Source: Porpolomopsis calyptriformis
Lineage: Eukaryota > Basidiomycota > Agaricomycetes > Agaricales > Hygrophoraceae
DNA length: 64,000 bases
Direction: 5' to 3'
NCBI GenBank assembly: GCA_951640195.1
Contig: OX621164.1
Location: 1,531,098-1,595,097 of the forward strand
The notes beneath the pieces are model-generated. The model saw only the letters and a program-made list of their open reading frames with translations, made no database searches and had not been told where the DNA came from. Positions within the stretch are counted from its first letter, which is position 1, and every line of letters begins with the position of its first letter. Made by a program: the position numbers and the translations under genes. Below, in pieces: positions 50,028 through 60,909 of this stretch.

Positions 50028-51311
50028 ATGTCCTTTCTCAATTCTCCCATACCAAGAATTTCCGTCTCTCCCCCTCCGGCAGACACCCAGCTCGACCCAC
50101 ACTCTCCTTCTCTCTCTGAAGACACCTTCAGGTCTTGCCATCTCTCTCCCCCTCCGACGGCCACGAGAGCCAAGAGCCTCTCTCCCCTCCGCCCTTCCGA
50201 CTGCGCTCCTCGTCAAGGGCTCGAGCGTGGCCGGTTCGAGGCGCTGCTCCAAACCGCACGCGAGAGAAACACAGCGGTCGGTGCGAAGAAGGCTCAAGAT
50301 CTCCGCAAAGAGATCGCCTTGAGAGCTCACAAGCACAAGCAAGGTCTCTATCATCTCTTTCGCACCCGCCCTCTTTTATTGACGTTTCGACCTACAGTGG
50401 AGCGTCGAGCCCTCTTCCTTTCAAAGGTCTTGGAACCTCCATCTCCCACTGCCACGTGCACCCCCAAGACCCCTCCCGATTCGCCCGCTATCTTTCATTA
50501 CACACTCCCCTCCCCCGGTCTCGTATCACCACTCTCTCTTTTCGAGTCTCTCGGCAGCGGCGATCCCGCCCTCGGTGCTTTTATGCTCGCCCGTGAGCCC
50601 TGGGTGGAACAGGTTGACTTCCGCCTTCCCGAGGACCAATCGAAGCCGAAGGACGTATCCAAGCTCAGACCCATTCCACCCTCTGCCAAACTCAGAAAAT
50701 TGGGAAAACCCATTCCTTCGCTTGACCAGATAACCGCCCATTTGAGTTCTCATCGCCAAGTCTCTCCACCCCCCGACGGTGATGAGGAAAACCGTCGTCC
50801 TTCTGGCCGCCTCCCGGCTTTCCTCCGTCCGTCTCCCCAGCCAGCTCCCTCCCTTGGCGCAGGTCTCCCCAAACCGAGACCGGCTCTCTCTATCGCGGTC
50901 AGCAACAGGTTGCACCGCGGGTCTTCAGGCTCCGCTCCTCCCCAGCTTGATTCGGCCGGCCAAGCGCCGGCCCTTCTCCCGCCCAAGTCGCCTCATTCCC
51001 CATTGATGCACAACCTTCAGGTCACGACCATGGTCGTGCCCCGCACGCCTACCATGTCACCCACCACGCTCTCAGAGTCCAACCTTCTTGCGTTCAACTC
51101 GCAGCGCGAGCGCACTACGAAGGACATGCTTTTGACCCTTGAAAGGCGAAGGGCGTCGCGTGATCACAACACCGAGTGTAATGATGATGATGACGATGAT
51201 GAAGAGACAGATGATCGGAAATCGAGAAGGCACAGTTCCCCTGCTGATCTTCCCAAGCGAGAACGCACCGGGTTTGAGCACCCCGTCCTCTCGATGCCAG
51301 GAGGCTTTTGA
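50028..51311 (+). CDS. Hypothetical disordered protein
   Basis: Start MSFLNSPIPRISVSPPP at 50028. Exons 50028-50343 and 50398-51311 are separated by a 54-nt intron with GT/AG ends. The intron has no stop and is a multiple of three, so unspliced mRNA would also be translatable. The protein is about 409 residues and rich in Pro/Ser, with an Arg/Lys/Glu helix near 50220-50345 (RGRFEALLQTARERNTAVGAKKAQDLRKEIALRAHKHKQ). A Pro-rich section has several SP/TP sites, and it ends with an acidic run DDDDDDEETDD and KSRRHSSPADLPKR. No domain was recognised. SP/TP density and the basic helix suggest a phosphorylated regulator, which is inference. Confidence 0.7.
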   Translation: MSFLNSPIPRISVSPPPADTQLDPHSPSLSEDTFRSCHLSPPPTATRAKSLSPLRPSDCAPRQGLERGRFEALLQTARERNTAVGAKKAQDLRKEIALRAHKHKQGLYHLFRTRPLLLTFRPTVERRALFLSKVLEPPSPTATCTPKTPPDSPAIFHYTLPSPGLVSPLSLFESLGSGDPALGAFMLAREPWVEQVDFRLPEDQSKPKDVSKLRPIPPSAKLRKLGKPIPSLDQITAHLSSHRQVSPPPDGDEENRRPSGRLPAFLRPSPQPAPSLGAGLPKPRPALSIAVSNRLHRGSSGSAPPQLDSAGQAPALLPPKSPHSPLMHNLQVTTMVVPRTPTMSPTTLSESNLLAFNSQRERTTKDMLLTLERRRASRDHNTECNDDDDDDEETDDRKSRRHSSPADLPKRERTGFEHPVLSMPGGF

Positions 51312-51723
51312 TCGAAATCTAGGTTATATGGTATGCAGTGCAAGGAAATGGATTTTCCATGCCGAGCGTTAGGATGACAAGTCGAACTCTTTTTTTTTTT
51401 TTTTTCGTGCAAGGTTCAACAGGGTTTCTCTCCATCATTCACATTTGAATCTTTTGCTGTCCCCGAGCGGGCTCTGGGACAGCCATTTATTCGCTCCATC
51501 ACTCATTTGCAGAATATATTTTGTTGGACCAAATAGAACTCTTTGCTTTCCAATCTTTCAACTGTTGTTTCGTTTTCAATCACTAGTGCAGGGCAAGATC
51601 GCATCTCGCGGTTTCCATGAAAGTGGTTCTCTACCTATGGTTGACATCACTGGAACGTTCTCTGAGATATTCTGTTGGGGAACTTGAAGAGGAGACTGTT
51701 ACCACACCCACAAGCGGGAGTGA
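51312..51723. other. Convergent intergenic region with a long poly-T tract
   Basis: About 410 bp between the 3' ends of the disordered-protein gene and the IES1-like gene. It includes a pure T run at about 51389-51405, probably a terminator or a slippage-prone site. No gene is supported. Confidence 0.4.
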
Positions 51724-53508
51724 CTAGTCCATCTCTGGCCATTGGCCGATATAAGGATTGCGACTATCTGATCCTCCAGCCCTCCTTTGCAGGCTTTGCA
51801 CCCGCGTCAAAACATTCAGACGGCGAGCTATTGACGGAGGAGAAGCCAGCCATTCAGGTGTTCGTAATATCGAGGATGAAAGAATAAGACTCACTATAGT
51901 CAAGTCGAACGTGCTCGTCGGGACTTTCTTCGTCTGAATCTAAGAGGGGGTCGGTCGTCATTATGACATGCCATGCCTCTGTTCCGCCGTTTCTGTGAGA
52001 CCTCGTTTATGTAAAAAAGCGTGAAACTTACGCTGAAGCATCGTACGCTCTTGGCCCTGTGCATGCATCATGGTACTGTTACGATCTCCACCTTGCAGCG
52101 GAATAGGAACTGCAAGAGAGTAAATTTATATATCACCGTTCGAAACCCTGTCAACCAACCTCCTACCGGAGCGGACGGAGCGGGCTCGCGATGTTGGGGG
52201 ACATAGTACCGAAATGGTGGTTCACCTGATTGCTCTTCGTGCACTTGTTGCTGATGACGGGTACGTCGATGACTCATTTCCGAAGCTGTCACAGCAGTTA
52301 TTCAGCAACGAAAAGAAAACACGCAAGAAAAAGAAACAACTTGACGGTACAGGAGCAGAGGCATTTCTCGTCTTCTTTTCACTCTCCGTTGAGGACACGA
52401 GTCTCTTGAGGAACTGGTTCCTCTGACCGGACTTCCTTTTCCCCCATTCTATCTCTTCCTGCGTATCGACATTCTCCTTCCCCCATTCAGCATCAGTGAG
52501 AGGGCGTATGAATGGTACTTTGCCGGGGTTAATCCGAGAGTGATCGTCATCGAAAGGATTTTGTGCCTTGGGACCTTCCAAGTAGTGGAAGATGAGCCAA
52601 AGGAACGCCCTAGCACGGTCTACCGAAGATAAACTTTTGGGGAGAAAGATATCCAAAAAGTTGAGTGAGCCATCAAAGTGGACTCTCGCCAGCGGCTGAA
52701 CAGAACACCGAAAGAAAGAAAACAAGTTAATCCTACAATAAATAAACAAAAAGATAGATCTTACCGTGGCGTGAGTAGCCAGGACGAATATAAGGTTGAC
52801 AACACTCGTAGGTGGAATCTGGCCAGCACGCTGTCGAAGAAACTTGGTTTCCCAATACGCGAATCTGACGGCCCAAGGCTCACGCTTTTTTCCAATATCT
52901 CTTCTGGGGTCGAGGGTGGGATGGATTTGAGTTCGGATGGTAAAAGAGCAGCCTTGAGACAGTTCTTGATTCGCGGGGCGTCTTGGGCATTGCCGTCTGT
53001 TTTTTGCAAAGATGGGACGGGATGATAAGTTCTCAACGCGGTCTTCATCTCTGGAAAAACTGAACGGCCTCCGATCAGGAAGGATATGATTCGGACAAAC
53101 AGGCGTGATGGGCTTACAAGCCATGGTGGTGTTGATTCGGCCAACGTTGGTCAGGAGTGATATTTTGGCAAGCTCGATGGCGAATGCGGGTGTATCAATC
53201 ATTTTATCCTTGAGGACCTTGGAACATTTGCTTGAATGGTACAAGGCATTCACGTATAGGTCGGAAAAGTTGACTTTGGTTGACGGGTCTCCAGGTGCTT
53301 GGTTGCTGAACACTCTGCTCGTGTCGGAGAAGATGTGATCGAGGAGATCGTATTGGACATCTGCCCTCGACAACGGCTCCGCGTCTTGGCGCTTGATCGG
53401 CAAAGCTTTGCGGCTGAGATATCCTGAACTACGCACCGGTCGGTCAAAACGAACACCACTGTGGAGAGCAAGGAAATCATTTACGGTGGAAGCGGATGGG
53501 GAGGCCAC
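51724..53508 (-). CDS. IES1-like INO80 complex subunit, copy A
   Basis: Start MASPSASTVNDFLALHSGV at 53508. Conserved blocks are LSRADVQYDLLDHIFSDTSRVFSN, FSDLYVNALYHSSKCSKVLKDKM, LLTNVGRINTTMAFFPEMKTALRTYHPVPSLQKTDGNAQDAPRIKN, RAGQIPPTSVVNLIFVLATHAT and PLARVHFDGSLNFLDIFLPKSLSSVDRARAFLWLIFHYLEGP. Downstream exons reached by phase-consistent splicing add SEMSHRRTRHQQQVHEEQSGEPPFRYYVP, a disordered segment, and VIMTTDPLLDSDEESPDEHVRLDYTRRLNVLTRVQSLQRRAG, with a stop at 51724. The fold matches the fungal Ino eighty subunit 1. INO80 repositions nucleosomes at promoters and replication forks. Downstream introns are less secure than the first four exons. A second copy lies at 62986-64000. Confidence 0.85.
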
Positions 53509-53958
53509 CCTGGGGGAACTGGTTGAGAAGAGGTGGACGCCATAAAGTAAGAGTGGACACGAGGCAAACTGTCATGAACACGAGGCTATGTATTCAGAAT
53601 TCCCTGGATAGTAAATGGACACCGAGGGGACTGCACAGGCTTCACGTGGGCCGCAGCCCATTGTTTTGCGAACGGAAGGATTGAATGACTTGATCAGCGA
53701 GTACTGCGACCGGTAGGAGTGAAACCCAAAACGAGTAGTCACTTGTCCGGTCAGAAATTCCTGGAAGACCAATATTTCTCGGATACACACTGCCATAATG
53801 GGGGGACCTAAGCGCACGAAAAATACGTAAATGAATACGGGGGTCGCGGATTTGGATCTCGAGGGACGAAAACCTTCGCGGACGCAAATTTTTTAAAACT
53901 AAATCTGCAAATCTGGTGAGCGCTGTTTCCCACGGAAACCTTGCAAGCAAATACCAAA
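53509..53958. other. Divergent intergenic region, IES1-like copy A and TIM8
   Basis: About 450 bp between the two starts. A minus-strand open frame at 53642-53950 (102 codons) shows no family resemblance and is judged random. Presumed bidirectional promoter; no TATA or known motif could be defended. Confidence 0.4.
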
Positions 53959-54340
53959 ATGTCCATCATGACCGACAGGTTTGATGAGGCTACCCAGGTA
54001 TACAAGCTATCCATCTCTTTTGTCGATTGATCACCAAAGTGATTTCAGAAAGAACTTGCCAAATTTTTGGACAAGGAACAGGCGCAGGCTCGCGTCAATT
54101 CAGCCATACACAAATTCACAAGCATATGTTGGGACAAGTAAGCGAGTAACCTCCCTCTCAGTCATCCTCGCATTCATCTTTTGATGTCGAAGATGTATAA
54201 CTGGTACACCATCAACTAGGTTTACACGGGGAGAAGAGAGTTGTTTATCAAACTGCGTAGACCGATTCCTCGACACGAGCTTGTTTATGGTAAAAAGGAT
54301 AGAACAGCTTCGGGACGACAACGCTCGTTATAATTCGTGA
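53959..54340 (+). CDS. TIM8: Mitochondrial small Tim chaperone, Tim8
   Basis: Three exons (53959-53997, 54049-54137, 54193-54340) give 91 residues. The protein has the twin CX3C motif: CWDKC, split by an intron in the second half, and CLSNC, separated by 15 residues. The intervening region ITGTPSTRFTRGEES and the C-terminal RFLDTSLFMVKRIEQLRDDNARYNS agree with Tim8. With Tim13 it escorts hydrophobic precursors such as Tim23 through the intermembrane space. The short N-terminus MSIMTDRFDEATQ is a separate exon. Too small for an unspliced frame to be seen as significant. Confidence 0.92.
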
Positions 54341-54393
54341 CATAACTCGCTCACAGATCCATCTACATATATTCTACAAACACGATAGACCGC

Positions 54394-55928
54394 TCAGGTC
54401 AACTTTGCCCAGATATAACCAACCACAGCGGGTGCGCAGAAGCAGAAAGCGTTCAGGATGTCCCATTTGTCGCGCAATTCCAAGGGTATCTCCACAATCA
54501 AATTCTCAGGTTTCGGCGTCTTCGATGTAAAAGTTCCAGTCTCGTGGAACCTGGAGATTGAGTGGTCTTTGTCTTGCCAGAGTTCTCGAAGCCATAGGTC
54601 GAATCGAGATCTTTCCTCTTCCGGGACTTCTTCCTCCTCCGGTAGTTTGCGTTCAGAACGGTCGAGGGTATCATCTTTGGAAATGGTTGATCTTATGGGT
54701 ACTTCAGATGCGACGTCGAACATCCGCAAATGCATGTGAATGGCGGGAGGAGGGATTCTATCGCAAAAAATGGACCGCAGTGTGTAATAAGATTGGCCAT
54801 ATCCCTTTGGCGGAATGCCTGGGTCCCACGTTAACCTTTTTCAGCACTGAGTTCTGGCACAAGGGACTTGCCTGGGTAGACCATGGTGATGTCAATCAAT
54901 CGCAGAGTCGGGACACGAGGCGCAAGTGAACGGAGACTATACAATAATCCTGTCGAGCGAGGAAGTAACATGTGGTCCATGTCTTTCTTTGAAGGGTATA
55001 TGCAAGTGAATGACAGGATATATCAGGACGGGTGACCTACAATGCCCATCTTGTCCGCAAATTTCTTGCTTATCGGTCTTGTGTCTTCACTCACGAGTGT
55101 TCCTTCCGGATAGATAATGAGCGACAAGGGTTTGTCTTCTTTCTCAACCCGTCTTCCCAGGTCAGACAATTGGGTCATCAGGCGAAAGCGATCCGAAGAC
55201 CACGACCGGTCAAGAAAGATGAAGTTGTAGAATTGCATGCCCTTTGTGAACATTTAGCATTTTAGATTCGGCTCGAAATGGGTGAAACGCATTATCCCTA
55301 CCCATCCCACGATCGGCAACCACTTCAAGCTCTTCTTGAGAATGATGAATACATCCTTGTGGGCATCCATGAAATAAGCCAGACACCAGACGTACCACCA
55401 GTCAGTATAGACCTAATTCGGTATGCTGTAAGTATAATGGCGTAATGCCAAGAGGAAGTCCGCACTTGGTGGTTGGATATAATGACATGTTTATTTGGGA
55501 AATTTAACGCCACCAGATTACCTGCTTGGTCTCTTACGAGAATATTCTGAATCTGGTCTTCGGAAAAACGCCCTTGTCCTTCCCTTTCAAAGGTAAGGAC
55601 CATCTTTGTGGGGGCAAACCACTGGGACATTAATACTGGGACATATGTATTGGAATGTGACAATGGGCGAGTAGATGGCTTTGAACTCACCCAAAAGGCT
55701 TCCAAAGGCTCCCTTGGTGTACCTGATGCCTTCGTCATACAGTTCTTTTGCCCACGGGTATGGGATCAGCAGCAAAGGCCCGAGGAACATCAATTGTGAG
55801 CCGTTTATCATGAAGCATGCAAAATCAAAGACCAGGAGGAACAAAACTGCATGAAGAACTTGACCCCATGTTTTCAGAGGTCGCGATCGGATAGGGATGG
55901 TATGCAGTTCTGGAGGGATTACGGTCAT
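54394..55928 (-). CDS. Lysophospholipid acyltransferase (PlsC family, Cst26-like)
   Basis: Start MTVIPPELHTIPIRSRPLK at 55928. Two N-terminal hydrophobic stretches (VLHAVLFLLVFDFACFMING; LMFLGPLLLIPYPW) precede the PlsC domain, with the acyl-CoA motif NHQVYTDWWYVW (NHxxxxD) near 55430 and LIIYPEGTLVSE (motif III). SLKWLPIVGWGMQFYNFIFLDRSW is motif II. The C-terminal half has PPAIHMHLRMF and a DKDHSISRFHETGTF region before a last hydrophobic helix (FCFCAPAVVGYIWAKLT). The order matches Cst26/YDR018C-like lysophosphatidylinositol or lysocardiolipin acyltransferases of the ER or mitochondria-associated membrane. Substrate specificity cannot be deduced. Roughly six introns; junctions are approximate. 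Confidence 0.87.
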
Positions 55929-56147
55929 TCTGAAGGATGGCGGCTGTGGTGAGTCAACGAAGGGGCTGGCTGCATACCCGTATTAGGAAATGGAACAGCA
56001 CTCGGACTGATTTAAGTCACGCACGGCGAGGTCGTCTGTTTATTGATTCGAAGACATTGAGGTTAGAGAGAGCATTTCCTATAGCTTGGGTGGTCAATAA
56101 CTCACCGAGATTTGGAGGGAAATGCGACCTGTCACGAGACCAATCAA

Positions 56148-57254
56148 ATGGGTGCGCTCGTTGAACACGGTGTATGCCCGATGCCTCGGATCGTTGACGA
56201 CCTCATTCCGATCATCCTCGAGAGCGAAGATGATTGGTGGCAACGAGACCTTTTCCGTCTTTCCACAGTTTCCTCGGCTTGGCTGGGGCATGTGAGGACA
56301 CGACTTTATGAATGTCCACGTTTGTGCTCGTTCGCAACTTGTCGTCTGTTCGAGCGGTCATTGAAAGCCAATGGGTATCTAAAGACCCTCATCCGAGGGA
56401 TCGATCTCCAGCCCACAGCTGACCGCAAAATCAGCGAGGAGGAGCTTGCGAGTCTCAGGTATATCCTGAGTCTGGATGGGTTTAGGAAAATCATCCTTGG
56501 TGGCGAGTTGAGAGTGAAAGCAGAGCGATTTCTGCATATGCTGGCCCATCCAGAATCTGTCACGGACCTTCAGATTCAAGGCTACGGATGGAGCTACCAA
56601 AGGCCAGCATCACTGGAATGGGATGAGCTCATGGCATTCAAGTTCCCCAACCTCCGCAGACTCAAATTATCGAGTCTTGAATTGGACATCATCTACCCCA
56701 CTATCCCATACGAACTCGAAATCGCGGAACTTGTCGTCGACAATATCCATGTCGGCGGTTACCTTTACTGCCTCCTCAACCAATCCTGGTCGCATTTACG
56801 CCATCTTTCCGTGACAACAACAAGCGGCTTGGAGTCTGATGAGGATTTGAGGGTCATGCTAGATTTCTGCGGAGCTACGCTGCAGACGCTGCATTATGAA
56901 ATACGACGGGACTCTCGTTCTACTCTACGTTTGTTCGATCGCGATCCAAGGGCATGCCCATCGCTTCGGCAGCTACGCCTCTGTGGCGTCGACATTGACG
57001 ACGAGGCGTTGTCTGCGATCGGACAGACTTGCGAGAATTTGGAGCGGCTGATTATTACTGGACGGAGTGTCGGTGTGAGTGCGGATGAATGGGCAGGATT
57101 CATCCGTTCTGGTGCACTTCCGTTGCTGGTCCACCTCGTCGTCCCTGGAGGGACTTACTACCCGCCGTTCATACGTTGGTCTCCAGAGAGAGAGACTGCA
57201 CTGATACTCAAAGCATCAGACCAGAGGGGAATTAAATGCTATATTTATGAATGA
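56148..57254 (+). CDS. F-box/LRR-like protein, intronless
   Basis: A single open frame; ATG candidates lie at 56148 (MGALVEHGVCPMPRIV) and 56181. The 56181 start (MPRIVDDLIPIILESEDDWWQRDLFRLSTVSSAWLGHVRTRLY) begins directly with the F-box-like helices typical of Agaricomycete proteins. The rest has irregular leucine-rich segments (FPNLRRLKLSSLEL; WSHLRHLSVTTTSG; CPSLRQLRLCGVDI; CENLERLIITGRSV). About 350-370 residues. These proteins are abundant in mushrooms and are mostly of unknown substrate. The lack of introns is unusual beside the intron-dense neighbours. Confidence 0.8.
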   Translation: MGALVEHGVCPMPRIVDDLIPIILESEDDWWQRDLFRLSTVSSAWLGHVRTRLYECPRLCSFATCRLFERSLKANGYLKTLIRGIDLQPTADRKISEEELASLRYILSLDGFRKIILGGELRVKAERFLHMLAHPESVTDLQIQGYGWSYQRPASLEWDELMAFKFPNLRRLKLSSLELDIIYPTIPYELEIAELVVDNIHVGGYLYCLLNQSWSHLRHLSVTTTSGLESDEDLRVMLDFCGATLQTLHYEIRRDSRSTLRLFDRDPRACPSLRQLRLCGVDIDDEALSAIGQTCENLERLIITGRSVGVSADEWAGFIRSGALPLLVHLVVPGGTYYPPFIRWSPERETALILKASDQRGIKCYIYE

Positions 57255-57323
57255 ATAATCCTGATTGGGTAATATTTTTATTCCAACTCACTCACCCACC
57301 CACCTTCATTTTCTCCCAACATC

Positions 57324-60300
57324 ATGCCCCCCCTCCTCGCTCATCCCCCACTCTCAGCCTTGCCCGCAAGCACCCAGCGCGTGCCTCGAAAAACTTCCTC
57401 ATTTTTGTCCCTGAGGCGTGAAAAGGACAAGTCTCTGATATCCAGCGATACCCACTTTACGGGCCCATTCCCTCCCTCATTACCTAAATTAACTTATTTC
57501 GATTCATACCCTCACTCTCCTTCAAAGCCTAACCCGACTTCTCATTCTCGCACCTCCAAACACAAGGCCAGAAAGTCTTCCCCAACTAGAGCAGACACCC
57601 ATCACGATTCCTTCCCCAGGAGGCGGAAGGACAACCCCACCACCCAACCGTCCTATGCATTCCCCAGCTTTGATCCAGCGGACGATTCCACGAGCTCTAC
57701 TGGCGCAGCCCCAAAACCCTATACGCGTACTCGTTCTAGAACAGGTCCTTCAAAAAAATCCATCTGGACAGACTCTCCGCCCATCCCCTCCCTTCGTTTC
57801 TCCGGCTCTTCTGTCAGGACCCACTGCGACACCCCCCCACGTACCCCGATAGATAATACATACCTCAGAGACTTCCAGGTCGTCGTTGCCGCCCCAGTTT
57901 CAGGCGTGGAGACTATGGATGCTTTGGTAGACGGTATGAACGGTGGAGACGGCATCTTCAGTAGCGGGATGCGTGATCGCGCAAGGTTTGGTATACCAGG
58001 ACATCACCCGCTTTACCAACCCCCCTTGCCTACCCCGCCACCAGGCGTCATGCTAGGAGGTGGCAAGGCAAGGAAATCTTCCAGAAACCGCCCCCCTGAT
58101 GACTCAGGTGATGAAGACGATAATCCTCCAAAGCCAGCACCGCCCACCCGTCCCCGACGTCATCGAACCCAACGCCCAACTTCGACTCGAACAGAGTCCA
58201 ATTCCACAATCATTGCTCCTCCACCCGCACGTGAAAAGCAAAACAGTCCGTCATCAATGCCCTCTACCGATACAGCTATTCGCTCGTCGCTTGCTTTATT
58301 AGATGATAAACCGAAGATTGTTCCACCCTCCATTTCTGAAATTATACGAACCCATGCGCCGACTGCAGCGCAATTGCGCTCTAGACCAAGTACCGTGGTC
58401 GAGTCGCCTGTCTGTACTCACAACATTAGTCAACCTACTGTTTTGGAAGAACCGGAATCAGAACCTGAGCCCCTTACGGCCGAGGAAGAAGCCGAGTTCT
58501 TGTCTCGTTCCTCTATCGACAGCATCGCGGACGAAGTTCGGCGCACCATTCGGAACCAAAATACATTTAAAGCAACAACGCCACCAGTCCATTTGCCTCA
58601 ACAACCATACAATTTTCCCAATCGATTCTCGGTGGTATCCGACAGCGCCAGTCATCAGTCCCCTCGATCAGATGCCGGTGCCGAGAAAGCGTCCCTATAT
58701 TCCTCCTCAACCTCTCACCCTCAGCCACCCTCTCCTTTTGACACACCCAGTTTCCTGACACTGTCCCGCCCCACTCCTGCGCAAGCTGTCGCTCAGTATC
58801 TCCGATCCACCCGATTAACGACCTTGCTAAAGCTCACACGTTCACCACACGCTTCGCATGACAATCCCCTCGTCGTAAGTCTTTCTGATCTTGGAAGCCC
58901 GACGGGCTTCCCTCTGCTCGTCTTTCTCGGCTTAGGCTGCGTGAGACATATCATGGGCTTGTATGATGAAATGGCCGAGTGTCTGGGCTTGCGGCTTATC
59001 ACCATTGATCGGTATGGCATTCCTTCCGATATCAACAATAGTTTCCTCACGCCTTTACTTGAGTAGGTGGGGCCTCGGTCGCACCGAACCACGTTCTAAG
59101 TCGGCCAAAGGCATCATGCAATGGGCAGCTGTCGTGGAAGAAGTTCTTGATTTGTTGCGTATCGACCAATGCAGTGTCATGGCACACTCCGCCGGTGCAC
59201 CTTATGCGCTTTCTTTTGCAAACAAGTTGCCGAAGCGCATACGTGGAGATATCTGCTTACTAGCCCCTTGGGTAGGAGGCGGTGAGGGCGGTACGTTCAG
59301 CACCGTTATACGTGTCAGCAGCATCTTATTCTATCTATAAGGTGGTTACAAGTGGCTCAAGTATGTGCCAAATGGAATTCTCAAAACTGCCCAGGCAGCG
59401 GAGTGGAGATTGCAAGCATGGATGATTGGGAAGCCTCCCACTATTGCGCTTGAAGGCGTTGGATACAATGCCCAGACTTCGTCGTCGTATACAAAGTTGA
59501 TCCTCAACCGAAAACCATCACCCCCTCGTTTAACTGGCAACCTAAACGTTGTCTATCCCTCTTTCGCAAACAGCCCGCGCCCAAGTGTGGGATCACTCTC
59601 TATCAGCGAATACGACGACTTGCGCGATTTTGACGGCCGGTTTGAGAGCTTAAGCACATTGGGTGGGGCAGAAACCTCCCACAAGAAAGGAGCGAGCGAC
59701 AACACAGGCACTATCACCAAGAGACAGGTTTCAAGAGGATTCCTGGAACGGCTCACTGGATCAAAATCGCAACCGCAAACACCTACAGAAGATACACCGA
59801 AGATGGTCGCCGGAAGAAGGCTGAAGGCTCTTCGGTCCATGAGCTCATTGAAAGGGAAGTCATCTTCATCGACCCACAAGGCCAGAAAGTCAGAGACCTC
59901 GAGTCCAAAGTTGCCTTTGCCGGCCATCGAACTGGGCCTTGGTTTTGACCAATTAAATTGGCCGAAACTTGAGGATCAGGGTGGGTTGACTTCAGCTACG
60001 GAAAAGTTTAGCACGAATACCCCTAATCCAGGCATGCGAGTTGGTGGACATCGATCAATCTCCATCAGTACATCTCAAGCACCCTCGTCTGTACCAGGAT
60101 CCCCTGCACGGCATTCCTTCAATTCGTCCGTTGTCGGATGTACCGGAGGCGCTCACCAGGCTGCTTTGGGGAACGCACTTATTGCCGCGTCACACGCGGA
60201 GTCCGCCAACGGCACGCACAACGACCTCTTGCAGATCCTGAATCACGACAACCACCCGCTGGGCTTTTCATACACTGCATACCCTCACAAAGTCCAGGTG

Positions 60301-60675
60301 TGGTACGGAGACAAGGACGAGAAGATTGCCGAAAATGCGGTGAGGTGGATGGAACGCAATATGGGGGAAGATAGATGTCATGTCAAGGTCGTCAAAGGCG
60401 CCGACCATGCACTTATGTATAAGAGTTCTGTCGTCGTGGAAGTTCTAGAATGTGTCAGTCAATTTTGGCAAAATGGTCAGTACAATATATTTCTCTCTCT
60501 CTCCCTTGCTAAAGTGAAGCTCGGCAGATATTTGATCGTGGGATATTCCTGTTCTATTCCCGTCAGATGGTATTTTACCAGGTTGTATTATTCTGAAATC
60601 TACTTCGTTCACTTCCATTTTACTCTCTTTCTTATTCCCTTCCACTCTTTTTCCACCATAGGCAACAGTTTTTAA
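57324..60675 (+). CDS. Alpha/beta hydrolase with long disordered N-terminus and a large internal insertion
   Basis: The first 480 or so residues are Pro/Ser/Arg-rich and disordered (57324-58780). The hydrolase core starts AQAVAQYLRSTRLTTLLKL, then GFPLLVFLGLGCVRHIMGLYDEMAECLGLRLITIDRWGLGRTEPRS. The nucleophile elbow is MAHSAGAPYAL (59179-59211), in which Ala replaces the first Gly of GxSxG. The His-containing segment is VVKGADHALMYKSS (60388-60429). Between them lies about 390 residues, including a Ser-rich disordered section (59560-60240), compared with roughly 150-200 in typical enzymes. The acid residue may be in YGDKDEKIAENAV. The last exon probably ends NGNSF after a splice from 60476. 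Substrate unknown. Confidence 0.82.
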
Positions 60676-60909
60676 CCTTTTAGTATTATTTGTTTTATCA
60701 TTGTAATCGACCGGTCCTGTGGGATTGTACTGAAGACAGCCATTGTATCCCATGTACACATGGATATCAGTAACATCAGGCTTATTGCCTTGGAGTTTGT
60801 ATTCGATCTCTTGTGATGAGAAAAATGTCGAAAGACGTCTCAGTTCGCCAAAAACGTGCTTAATTACTGGACTGCTACTGTATCGATCGCTGCTATCAGC
60901 AAAACAACC

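Noticed and set aside
53642..53950. 102-codon minus-strand frame between IES1-like copy A and TIM8
   Set aside because: No recognised domain, no conserved look, and it occupies a likely bidirectional promoter.
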